DNA from: Unio delphinus
Taxonomy: Eukaryota; Mollusca; Bivalvia; Unionida; Unionidae
Direction of reading: 5' to 3'
DNA: 64,000 nucleotides
Assembly (NCBI GenBank): GCA_029339505.1
Contig: JAQISU010000097.1
Coordinates: 2,870,001-2,934,000, forward strand
Positions 14,926-24,900 of this stretch are shown piece after piece. The position numbers were made by a program, and so were the translations under genes. Within the stretch, counting starts at the first letter, position 1; each line of letters begins with the position of its first letter. Below the pieces are notes generated by a model that ran no database searches, was not told where the DNA came from, and was given only the letters and a program-made list of their open reading frames with translations.

Positions 14926-14991
14926 TTTAAAACAGTGTTTCTATCATTTTAAAACAGTGTTTCTATCATTTTAAAACAGTGTTTCTATCAT
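14926..14991. repeat. 22-bp tandem repeat, three units
   Basis: TTTAAAACAGTGTTTCTATCAT occurs three times head to tail. Confidence 0.9.
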
Positions 14992-15247
14992 TGTAAACAC
15001 CAACCTTCTTTCCTCGATAATAAATGTTAGAAGTTGTAAAACGTAACATCTTTTTGATCAATGCTTTTTAGATACCCCCTCCCCCATAAAAGAGTTCTAA
15101 ATAATATCAACTAGCACAAACATATGATTTATATACTATTGGTGTATACGAAGACACGAGAAAAGAAAAAAAGAACATATGAGAAACATAATGGGGTCAT
15201 TACGGACATTAAGAAATTACGGACTAGTATCCCTTTTCATTAAACAG

Positions 15248-15371
15248 AATCCTGAAGAAGAAATAAAAGAGGACTTTAGTGTTCAAGAAGGCCAACAAAT
15301 GTGCGTACAGTGCATGACGAAAGAGCGAAACAGTTCAGCAGAAAATTCGGCAGTCGAGAGGGACAATCTCG
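15248..15371 (+). CDS. Receptor gene, coding exon 2: acidic/polar extracellular linker
   Basis: I chose the acceptor CCCTTTTCATTAAACAG (ending 15247) because it has a pyrimidine tract and keeps phase 0 with exon 1. The exon reads NPEEEIKEDFSVQEGQQ and onward to ERDNL, then the donor G|GTATGA (phase 1). It contains CVQC and potential N-glycosylation sites (NSS, NS). The open frame continues upstream of the acceptor, so an earlier acceptor cannot be excluded. Confidence 0.65.
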
Positions 15372-15659
15372 GTATGAATTATCGTATATACAATTTCCTA
15401 AATTCCCTACCTGAGTCGCTTTGAAATGGCGAAAGTGTTTTGTACATGTCGTGTTTTGATCAGTTCTAACTCATTGTGATGAAGAACTTTCATCTGTTAC
15501 AATAATCTGTGTAGTCCATTTGAAAGGGACATATTGTTATCACTGAATAGATTATAATATTAGTGAGAATCGAGCTTTCTCCTTTGCAAATAGTTTACAG
15601 AAAGACTAAACCTACCTGAACTCATGTGTTTGTGGTTATTTATTTATTTTAAGTTTCAG

Positions 15660-15742
15660 ACGAGAAACCCAGACTAAGAAGGAAATACAGACATCATTTA
15701 AGTGATCTTCTGGAAGCCTGTGACTGGGTCACCCAATATAAG
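15660..15742 (+). CDS. Receptor gene, coding exon 3: basic helical linker
   Basis: Acceptor TTTATTTTAAGTTTCAG, two bases completing the Asp codon shared with exon 2, then EKPRLRRKYRHHLSDLLEAC and DWVTQYK. The donor is AAG|GTAATA, phase 0. The length (83 nt) fits phase 1 in and phase 0 out. No domain is recognised. Confidence 0.7.
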
Positions 15743-16751
15743 GTAATATTTCATTAAGCGATCATTCGCCAGATTGACTGGTTCAACCATTTCAAGAAAT
15801 TACATACCTCTTTACTGATCTTTTACAAAGACTATGAGTGGTTCGCCCGATACAATATAAATGTATTCTCCTTGAATTACGTTCTGCATTACTATGAGTG
15901 TATCCGTAAAACCTTTAAATATAATTGGGTCCAGTTTTTTGTTTTATTCATTTCTTTCGACCAAAACAAGAGTTGTCCTCCTTGAGAAGCGTTTGTAAAA
16001 CATTGAAGGTAAACGTATTGGCAAAAGGGTAATTAGCATTGTTGGGTACATAACATTATTCATTACATTTACAACGTTTAAAAAAGTAAACTGGTAGCAT
16101 ATCAGTAATGTTTAACTAACTGATGAGTGTTATCGAAACTGACCATATCTTATGAACTGTTGGTGATACAGCACAATAAAGCATTCAAAGATACGAGCAA
16201 TGCTTGGATAAATATTTACTGAAACAATTTAACTTAACAGCCCTTTCGTATAAGGCTATTTATTCAGGTAAGTATTGGGCATCACAAACGGTAATTGAGG
16301 AACCCTGCTGATTTGTAATCGGAAAGGGAAAGTCTATCTGGGATATGGATACAGGTAAAGAGAAGCCTTCTGACGCCTTTAGTTATGTATTATTCACCAT
16401 GAAATAGAATACTCTGTGTAGATAGAGTCAATCATGTTAATATATTTGAAATCACTCGCAATTCGATCATATTAATATATTCAAAAGCAATCGCAAATCG
16501 AACGAGCGTCATACAGATATCGCTAAAATATGATGAAACATATATGAAATATCGGTGCTAAATTATTGTCTCATTAGAGCTAATAAAAATGGATAGAGCT
16601 GTCATTAACAATTATTTGTCGTAAATATTTTGTCATTAAAGTTTTTACAAATTTATTTTCACTGCAGAGGTCTTGATTTTACTTGATAAACTAAATATTG
16701 ACTGATATTTACGAAATGTAAATAAAATGTTTACAATGTATCTTATTTCAG

Positions 16752-16890
16752 AATTGCAGTAGATTACAGAGAAAGCTTGTGAAACACAAAAGTCTGCAAA
16801 AGTCCAAGTTAGAGAATCAACAAAAATACAAGCTCAAAAGTAAGATGCACCTCGAATCAAACATAAGCTCTTACGGTGATCTTATTGAAG
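16752..16890 (+). CDS. Receptor gene, coding exon 4: Lys-rich linker
   Basis: Acceptor TTATTTCAG, then NCSRLQRKLVKHKSLQKSKL and a further basic, helix-prone stretch ending NISSYGDLIE. The donor is GAAG|GTTTAT (phase 1). The 139-nt length fits phase 0 in and phase 1 out. Contains NCS and NISS glycosylation sequons, consistent with an extracellular location. The TA/TATG microsatellite begins 11 bp after the donor. Confidence 0.7.
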
Positions 16891-16896
16891 GTTTAT

Positions 16897-16901
16897 ATAT
16901 C

Positions 16902-16953
<52 letters not shown>

Positions 16954-17221
16954 TGTATGTATGTATGTATGTGAGTGTGTATGTGTTTTTTGTATGTATA
17001 TGCGTATGTATGTATGTATGTATATATGTATGTATGTATGCATGCATGTATGTATGTATGCATGCATGCATGCATGCATGCATGCATGTATGTATGTATG
17101 TATGTATGTATGTATGTATGTATGTATGTATGTATGTATGTGTGTATGTATGTATGTATGTATGTATGTATGTATGTATGTATGTATGTATGTATGTATG
17201 TATGTATGTATGTGTGTGTAT
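16897..17221. repeat. (TA)n then (TATG)n microsatellite
   Basis: A short TA run passes into more than 70 TATG/CATG units with a few TGTG interruptions. Open frames on both strands (YVCM and HTYI repeats) are repeat artefacts. Confidence 0.98.
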
Positions 17222-17940
<719 letters not shown>

Positions 17941-18137
17941 GTGTGTGTCAGTCTGTCTGTCTGTCTGATTGTGTGATTCTGTGCGTGGGTGTGTCTGCTG
18001 TGTTTTCTTATTCTTATTAAAAAAGTCGAAAGTCACTTCTGAATAGACAATTTTATGCTCACTATGTGAACACACCTGGAAGAAAGGATATATTCCATGG
18101 ACCATTTCTTATCTCACATTTTCTTTTGTTTTGCCAG

Positions 18138-18482
18138 CGGAATGTGGAACCATTGATTCAAGGTCTTCTATATGTTGCATTGATAAACTTTACACTAAGC
18201 AATACGGAAAATCAACATCTTGCTGTGGAATGTACATGTATGATTCGTCTCGAGAAATGTGCTGTCAAGACATAACTACAGATAAGCAGGACTGTTGCAG
18301 GATTGATACAAATTGTTACTCGTGCAAACATGGCATCATCACAGCTCACTTTGACGTTGGCTCTTCTATCTGTTGTGAAGGCATCATCTACAACTTCAGC
18401 GATGTTGGCCGAGACGTTAGGTGCTGTGGTAATGCGATACATAGAGGAAACACAGACTGTTTTAACCACCAATTCACTAGAG
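18138..18482 (+). CDS. Receptor gene, coding exon 5: galaxin-like Cys-pair ectodomain
   Basis: Acceptor TTCTTTTGTTTTGCCAG; the exon's first two bases complete an Ala codon with exon 4. The 115-codon stretch carries repeated double cysteines spaced as in galaxin repeats: SICC, SCCGMYMYDSSREMCC, QDCC, ICCEGIIYN and RCCGNAI. Galaxin-type repeats are known from coral skeletal matrix proteins and from many lophotrochozoan secreted proteins. The paired cysteines imply a disulfide-rich extracellular module. The donor is AGAG|GTATGC (phase 1), and the length of 345 nt (2+342+1) fits. The next coding exon lies 17 kb away at 35428, and the intron between them holds the whole viral element. A peptide toxin was considered but the exon is joined in phase to a membrane exon. 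Confidence 0.8.
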
Positions 18483-19550
18483 GTATGCACGCAGGATAAA
18501 ATCTTCTGTAAATTCTGAATTATTTATCTTTTATAAAAAAAACCCAATGATACCGATTTTCTAGACTTCAAATGTATCAAAGACGATAATATTGATAAAT
18601 ATTTGTTTCAGTCCAAAATAAAATTAAACAGCATCTCTTCAAGAACCAGTTTCGAAACCATAGTGTCAGAGTAGGTTATTGTAACGATTGGCATGCCACT
18701 TAAATCCAGTCAGACTATTCAGTATGGTTTGTTTAGTTCTTCTTCTTCTTCTTCTTCTTCTTCTTCTTCTTCTTCATCTTCTTCTTCCAATAATGTGATG
18801 GGTTCCTTCGTAATGTACTCACACACGGTATGAACTATGTGCATGTGGTGGGAAATGAAAGTGCAACTTAAACAGGCTACAAACGCACATACATTACACT
18901 TAATTTTACTATATGTTCTCTACATCTATTCCTCAGTACTGACCTTTCCACCGTGTGGCAATCAATACAAATCATATGTTAATCTTAGATACCTCCAAAG
19001 ATGACTTCACGGTGAAGTTCTTGTCAAGGGTTCACCGGCATTATTTTGAGAGGCTGCACTGTAAACAGAACAGCATATAAACAGAACACAGATTTCACTT
19101 GCGGATCATCACCAAGGCCTTATTACTCAATGTGCACTGTCGCCGAAATGCACACAGACAAACACTCTCTGAGCTCATATTCTCGAGAATAAACATTTAC
19201 CTTTAAACCCCTACCACAAATGCATGAATATAACTCTTCTATCACCACCAAAATGAGAGAGGAAAAATGTTCTAAAAATAGACTAGAACTAAATACTGAA
19301 CTGGAAATACTAATTGGTCTTGAGTTAAGCGGTATTCATGCCAACCTTTGCTGTGAAAGCATCGATGGAACTAAAGTGTCTGTTAAAGGGATTCTAGATG
19401 TGAACATGAAGCTAGCTTTCTTTGAGACTGTTTACTTGCATTGTTTAGAAGATTAGTATGATAGTTAACTGGCTCTTGAATATTTTTCTAGAGATAGAGC
19501 AAGTCTTTGAGTATTGCACAAATTATCTGATAGCAGCACTGGGATAGTGA
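18483..19550. other. Intron 5 sequence 5' of the viral element
   Basis: Contains a (TTC)n run at 18737-18789 and otherwise no recognised repeat. Open frames such as 19220-19456 have no supporting splice signals in phase with the receptor gene. Confidence 0.5.
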
Positions 19551-19555
19551 CAGCG
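19551..19555. repeat. Target-site duplication, left copy (CAGCG)
   Basis: The five bases CAGCG directly precede the left terminus and recur directly after the right terminus at 34993-34997. Polintons usually make 6-bp duplications. Here only five bases match. Confidence 0.75.
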
Positions 19556-19813
19556 AGCAGCAGAGAGGGTGTATCGGACAACATTTTTAGACAAGTTTTC
19601 ACTGAAATCACGCTTAAAATCAATGAAACCAATGACATCAGGCCCCAAAGTCAATGACATCAGGTCTCAAATATGTGTGTGTTTCATGGATTAGGTCCAA
19701 AAAAAAATTATGAAAAAATCAATGAAATTAATGAAATCAAAAACTTTTCAACTATTACATTTTTTTGGGAAAAAGGGACTACAACATCGTTGTCACTCAC
19801 CCTCTCTGCTGCT
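19556..19813. repeat. Nested inverted unit inside the left terminus (258 bp)
   Basis: The outer 16 bases AGCAGCAGAGAGGGTG recur as CACCCTCTCTGCTGCT at 19798-19813, making a 258-bp unit with perfect 16-bp inverted ends, like a small transposon. The right terminus has the same arrangement (34736-34992). Confidence 0.9.
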
Positions 19814-19874
19814 ATGGGTTAACCGAATATTTGATCCAGTCCGATACGATATCGTGTTCGAGGGTCATGTAAAT
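19556..19874 (+). repeat. Left terminal inverted repeat of element 1
   Basis: It matches the reverse complement of 34675-34992 with about eight differences, including two homopolymer length changes. It contains a duplicated CAATGACATCAGG word, an A/T-rich middle, an internal inverted copy of the outermost 16 bp (19798-19813), and the last codons of the ATPase gene. Confidence 0.95.
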
Positions 19875-20478
19875 TTATTGTTACAAATCCGTGTGGGGCA
19901 GACTGAGCATGACTAAAGAAATTTCTAAATTGATTGAAGTCCATATCAGAACACCATGTCTGCCAAATATTTCGTAGCGTATGTGTATCAACGCCGTTGA
20001 ATACAGCAAGCATATTACAGTTATCTCTAATCACTTTTGGAATCTGAGTGTAGCGTTGAGTGACATAGATCACATCCGTGTTTTTATGCCTGCCTCGGGA
20101 AAATATTCTAGCAGGATTGTTTTGATTATCTAACATGACATCGTCGTATACAACTAAATTGTTGATACTTCCATCGAGGTCATTCACGGATGGCGCCTCG
20201 TCAATATCGGTTATAAATTCAATAACATCCTCGCCAGCAATCTCTGAAGCGTTTTCATTAAAATCTTTTAGCACTTCATAGCATCGTTGGTCATCTACGC
20301 TAGGGGCAATTAAATACAACTTATCCCACTTCATCCATCTCATTATTAAATTGAGCAACAATTGCGTTTTACCGGATCCAGATGGCCCGATTATAATTGC
20401 GCGGATAGAGTTTGGTAGCGCTGCATGATGCTTCACTGGTTCTCTTGTTTTAGTCGCTGAAAAATCAATTATATTCAT
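19819..20478 (-). CDS. A32/FtsK-type genome-packaging ATPase
   Basis: Predicted genome-packaging ATPase of the FtsK-HerA superfamily, the enzyme that drives viral DNA into the capsid. Taking the start MNIIDFSATKTREP (the second in-frame ATG, the one conserved in element 2), it has 219 residues. It shows Walker A GPSGSGKT at residues 31-38, Walker B LVVYDD at 109-113, and an A32-type downstream block (VIYVTQRYTQIPKVIRDNC, about 136-154). The divergent DUF5679-like gene starts only 17 bp away (ATG at 20496), so the two share a bidirectional promoter region or use very short leaders. The final ~16 codons (ending GLDQIFG) lie inside the left terminal repeat and are therefore duplicated, without the rest of the gene, at 34681-34731. 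Length and motifs are normal for Polinton ATPases. Confidence 0.93.
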   Translation of the reverse strand: MNIIDFSATKTREPVKHHAALPNSIRAIIIGPSGSGKTQLLLNLIMRWMKWDKLYLIAPSVDDQRCYEVLKDFNENASEIAGEDVIEFITDIDEAPSVNDLDGSINNLVVYDDVMLDNQNNPARIFSRGRHKNTDVIYVTQRYTQIPKVIRDNCNMLAVFNGVDTHTLRNIWQTWCSDMDFNQFRNFFSHAQSAPHGFVTINLHDPRTRYRIGLDQIFG

Positions 20479-20495
20479 ATCTCTATACATAAATT

Positions 20496-20693
20496 ATGGA
20501 TCTATATTGCGTGAAGTGTAAGGCGCGTACTGGCACAGATGACTTGACGACGATTACAACTAAAAATAACCGATCAGCGCTTTCTGGTAAATGCGTACAG
20601 TGTAGTACAAAGAAATTTAGATTTGTTTCTAAACCCAAGGAACCCAAGGAACCTTTAAAAAAAAACGAGGAGGTGATATCGCTGCCAAATTAG
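20496..20693 (+). CDS. Small zinc-ribbon protein (DUF5679-like)
   Basis: A 65-residue protein with two CxxC pairs, YCVKCKARTG near the N-terminus and KCVQCSTKKFRF about 30 residues on, separated by a TITTKNNRSAL stretch. This matches small zinc-ribbon proteins (DUF5679) common in Polintons and large DNA viruses, whose function is not known. Element 2 has a 52-residue homologue at 63161-63319. After the ribbon comes a K/P/E-rich linker (PKEPKEP), then nine adenines, and the frame ends ten codons later. The linker tail overlaps the PLA2-like frame, and the A run forms a slippery heptamer at 20660-20666, so some ribosomes may leave this frame before its stop. Confidence 0.8.
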   Translation: MDLYCVKCKARTGTDDLTTITTKNNRSALSGKCVQCSTKKFRFVSKPKEPKEPLKKNEEVISLPN

Positions 20694-21025
20694 CAAAACT
20701 CCCTGGAACCCCATGGGCAAAATACCCCGGAGAAAAACACCTTCCAGGGTATAGTTATTGTGGACCGGGAACAAGACTTGATATCAGACTCAATGATCAA
20801 AATCAGCCCCGACCCGGTGAGGAACCAATAAACGCTATTGATAAGGCCTGTCACCTTCATGATGTTGCTTATAAAAGCAGCAATTTGCAACACAGGCATC
20901 TAGCAGATGTGAAATTAATTCATGCGTTGAATGCCATTCCTGATAAATCCTTCAAAGAAAAATTGGCTTCATTTTTGATAAAATCGGCTATGAAAAGTAA
21001 ATTGATGTTAGGTGCTGGTAATTAA
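20633..21025 (+). CDS. Phospholipase A2-like domain protein, no ATG of its own
   Basis: The open frame begins after a TAA at 20630-20632 and reads without any ATG until close to its end. It must be reached by frameshifting from the zinc-ribbon frame, by a non-ATG start, or by splicing. The protein carries a calcium-loop-like YCGPGTRLD block (nt ~20758-20785) and the active-site block CHLHDVAY (nt ~20851-20874), which resemble the PLA2 domain of parvovirus VP1 and of adintovirus minor proteins, where it breaches endosomal membranes during entry. A basic tail with KSAMKSKLMLGAGN follows. It ends 7 bp before the integrase ATG. The element 2 homologue (62794-63160) keeps both blocks. Confidence 0.8.
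   Translation, partial: TQGTQGTFKKKRGGDIAAKLAKLPGTPWAKYPGEKHLPGYSYCGPGTRLDIRLNDQNQPRPGEEPINAIDKACHLHDVAYKSSNLQHRHLADVKLIHALNAIPDKSFKEKLASFLIKSAMKSKLMLGAGN
20660..20666 (+). promoter_or_regulatory. Candidate -1 ribosomal frameshift site (A AAA AAC)
   Basis: In the zero frame of the zinc-ribbon gene the bases read X XXY YYZ exactly as A AAA AAC. The -1 frame entered there is the PLA2-like frame, which has no ATG before its conserved domain. Frame positions check out: AAA starts 165 nt after the ATG. A downstream stimulator was not identified, and the nine-A run could also cause polymerase slippage. Confidence 0.55.
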
Positions 21026-21032
21026 TAACAAC

Positions 21033-21995
21033 ATGGAATCTATTTATTATTCCCCAAGAGGATACTGGAAGGGTAACGCTGCAATCAGTAAACTCGCTAG
21101 CGCCGCAAAAGTGAAAAAAACCACTGCGGCTCATTGGTTATCCAAACAGGCATTATGGCAAATTTATCTACCACCGCCTAAACAAATTCAATTCTCTCAT
21201 TTTGATGTGACCTTTCCTAATGAAGTTCATCAGGCTGATCTATTATTTCTGCCACATGATCGTGGTTACAAATATGCGTTAACTGTAATTGATATTGCAA
21301 GTCGATACAAAGAAGCAGAACCGTTAAAAACAAAATCGGCCACTGAAGTCGCTTCTGCATTTGAAAGGATTTATCGACGAGGTCCTCTGCACTGGCCAAA
21401 TCTGTTACAAGTTGACCCGGGCAAGGAATTTCAGGGTGTAGTGTTATCTACAATGAAATATCACAATGTCGCTATCAGACGAGGGCATACTGCACTGCAT
21501 CGTGATCAGGCCATTGTAGAACGGTTTAATAAAACCCTTGCTGAGCGGTTATTTGGATATCAATATGCAAAAGAATTCATCCAAGAAAAAAGATCCCGTG
21601 AATGGGTTAAAAGGTTACCAGCTGTGATTACTGCACTGAATAACGAGATTACTAGAACCATCAACATGAAACCTATCAACGCGATTAAAAAGAAGTCGAT
21701 ACCTGAAAAACCACAAAAAGATTTCCCTAGAAACGCTAGCGTTTCCCAACCAATTCTTGGTAGTAATGTCATTGTGAGGTACTTATACGAACCAGGAGAG
21801 CTTGAAGGAGATAGAAAAAGGGCTACTGATCCTATTTGGAGCGTCACTACGCATAAGATATCTAGTATAACACGATCAACGGGTAGACCTCCAATCTATA
21901 AACTGGATTCAACTGCCCCTCAGCGTGGGTTTACTAGACAACAACTACAAGTAATTCCTGACGATACTCAATTGCCACCCCATGGTCTTAACTAG
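21033..21995 (+). CDS. Retrovirus-type (DDE) integrase
   Basis: Inserts the element into host DNA by 3'-end processing and strand transfer. The start MESIYYSPRGYWKG (21033) is preferred over an upstream ATG because the SPRGYW block begins the homology with element 2. About 320 residues: an N-terminal helical region with a KVKKTTAAHWLSKQALW word, a catalytic core with first Asp in HQADLLFLP, second Asp in LLQVDPGKEF, and Glu in QAIVERFNKTL 34 residues further on, then a C-terminal SH3-like block (GSNVIVRYLYEPGELEG...PIWSVTTHKI). This is the Polinton/Ty3-type core. The 3' end overlaps the convergent polymerase-fusion gene by 8 bp. All catalytic residues are present, so the enzyme could be active. 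Confidence 0.95.
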   Translation: MESIYYSPRGYWKGNAAISKLASAAKVKKTTAAHWLSKQALWQIYLPPPKQIQFSHFDVTFPNEVHQADLLFLPHDRGYKYALTVIDIASRYKEAEPLKTKSATEVASAFERIYRRGPLHWPNLLQVDPGKEFQGVVLSTMKYHNVAIRRGHTALHRDQAIVERFNKTLAERLFGYQYAKEFIQEKRSREWVKRLPAVITALNNEITRTINMKPINAIKKKSIPEKPQKDFPRNASVSQPILGSNVIVRYLYEPGELEGDRKRATDPIWSVTTHKISSITRSTGRPPIYKLDSTAPQRGFTRQQLQVIPDDTQLPPHGLN

Positions 21996-24900
21996 CACCC
22001 TTGCGTCTATTGCACTCAAGACAAGTCAACATCACATTATTTCTGACATGACCGAGATTGTTATTTTTTCTGTCTACAGTGAATTGGCGAGGATCCTTAT
22101 CCGAATACTGCCAACGCATTATACAATTGCAACTTGCGCAGTGATTATTCTGTTGTTTCTTCAAAGTGATTATTAATTCAGCATCAATATCGAATTCTCG
22201 TTGTTTTTTTTTGTCCTGTTGTTTGTAACCGGAGAGTTTTTTATCAATAATATCATTATCATCACCAATGATTTCATCATCGCCAATGATTTCATCATCG
22301 CCTGACTCTGTCAGGACAATTCTTCGAAGTTGATTTATTTTTCGTACTCTAGACACTGCGAGATAGACTAAATTCGACCATTCTATGCGATTATCTACCA
22401 TCCAAAGAGTTGTATCCGATATAGTCAATCCCTGTGAAGAGTGTATTGTTGCTGCATAACCTAGCGTCCACGGGGATTTATTAGCACGCAATGCATCTTC
22501 AACAACATTGATATCAACCAGCACAATATCATTTAATACTAAATTCTGTTTTTGACTTTGTCCTGGAATATCAACTTCAATATTCTGTTTTCGCGTATCC
22601 GATGGCCTATAACATAACGGTACTGGAAGTGTTGCAAATTTTTGTTTATGCAATTCAAATAACTTCATCTGAAGTGTGTCCCTGACTATTTTTCTACTTG
22701 CAATGATTAAATCATTTGGTCTCCACATTTCCCAAAACTCGTTCATGGGAGTTTCCGAAATTATTTCACGGGTTATTTCACACTGGATTCTATCCGGTTG
22801 CAATCTAATTAGTTTCTTCAATTCTTTTAATTCATGATCAAGTGATCTATGATCAGTATCAATTTCTTCATAATAGTCTACAAAACCCTTTAGCCATTCA
22901 TGGGGAGATGCACCGACAAATGGTGGAGGTTGGCCGTGATCACCGCACATAACGACTTTTGTATTCTTCAATAACAACCACTCAAGAAATATTTTTAAGA
23001 CATCTTCTGACACTGTGTCTATTTCATCCCACATGATGAATTCAGGAATAAATTTCTCTCCCATGCGCTCAGGAGTCCATTTATCTCCCTTCCATCGGAA
23101 AAAGCTGTGATAAGTGCAAGCATTTACCCCTCTCTGTATCATTTCTCTTGCAAGTCTATGAGTTGGTGTTAGCACAATCATGTTAGAAACACTAGCGTTT
23201 CTACGGAATAACTCAATTACCCGGGTTGTTTTTCCTGACCCACCACAGCCGTTTAAATAAACTGTTTTATATCTACAGATTGGATCAGAAATCGGTGGTG
23301 CACTAGAAAATTCTGAACACTGATTGCTTTCTAAGTAATTATTTTCAATGGTAACATCTGCTGATTGAATATAATCATGAATCATTTCTTTTTTAATTCT
23401 CCATGATCCCCATTTCTTGTTGCCAGTAGCCTTAAAATCAGCCATTTTGCTATTTATGTAAAATGAATCAGTGGCAACTCTAACTGCGGTGGTAGGAAAT
23501 TTATTGATCATCGAAAACAGATTAATAGAAGCATAACCGAGCATAGAAGCTCTCAAATGTGTGTACTGCGGATGGTATCCATCATTGTAGGTAACAATTG
23601 TACCCAATTTGGTTCCATCGGACATAAATGCGTCCTTACGATTGACATATAGGCCCTTATTCGTTAAATCCGCCATTACAAAATCGTATTCAGCGTTGTC
23701 TATAATCAATCGTGAAGAATATTTCGTATTATCATCTTTGCCACCTTGGGTAAATTTACCGATTATTCTTCGTCCAAGATTTTTTGCTTCATTGTTTCTG
23801 ATTTCAAATAACTGTCTGGACCAATCCATGATTTGTTGTTCATTAAAATCAGGAAACAGTTTTCGCTCTTCGCTAATTATTTTTTCTAGATCAGGTTGGG
23901 GTAACCAGACTGATTTCTGTGCTCGATAGGATATAATTGCTTCACTGACAATTAATGATTTTAACATCTTACAATCAAGCATATATCTCAATAGCACTAT
24001 TGGCATCCAGTGTTTTTCAGACATGTGTTTACCAATCCAAAGATAACTACACGGATGAAGTCCTGCAGCCATTTCAAATGATACCACACAAGCGAATCCG
24101 GTTAAATCAAAATCAGGAAGTGGTCCATTAATAGCAACACGGGTCATTTCGTGTGTAGGGTGTCCAAATCGTTTGAAATATTTCTCGCATTCTCCATACC
24201 CAAGAAAACTTCCTGGATAACACGCTATCATATCAACTGAAATAACGGAATCAGAGGTGTATTTTGTGTTCCATAATCCGCCGTGGCTGTATTCAAGACA
24301 GGACAATTTGACATCTGATAAAAACTCACTTCGTGTTGGTTTCCACGCGTTTTTCTTTCTAGCAAAATGTGCTGCAATGGATGGTACTGTAAAACAGTTT
24401 GCTAATAATTGATCGTCTTCTTCTCCGTCCTCAGAAAACTCACTAGCTAGTTGTTTCATTTGATTCTGCAGTTCTTCAGTACGGTATAATTCTCCGTTGG
24501 GCCTTACAAACTGATCAAATCTGCATTCCTCGTCTGAATTACTATGAAATAGCCACGCTGACACAGGATCGTTTTTACTCAAATGGTAAATAGCATCAAA
24601 TAATTTCTGCTCGGTAAAACATTCTTCAGGTCCCAACCCTGCTGGGGATAGATATTTTACGGTTCTATCCCGTGGAAATATTGTTACTGCAGATGACCAC
24701 GCGTGCGCGTTATGATCAATAATTTCAATGGGGGTTCCTTTTGATTGATATTTCGATTCGTATAATACTTCACCGGTGATTGTTCTTACCGATATTGGAA
24801 ATCTTAATGATGTTTCTAATTTGGCTATATCCTGAATTGTTGCTCCATGCTCTTTTACCGTGAACTCCCACTCGGTTATTTTTTTTCGTCTTAGATCAGT

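Noticed and set aside
18138..18482. Cys-rich exon as a stand-alone secreted peptide or toxin
   Set aside because: It joins in phase to linker exons upstream and to a membrane exon downstream, and the double-Cys spacing is that of galaxin repeats.
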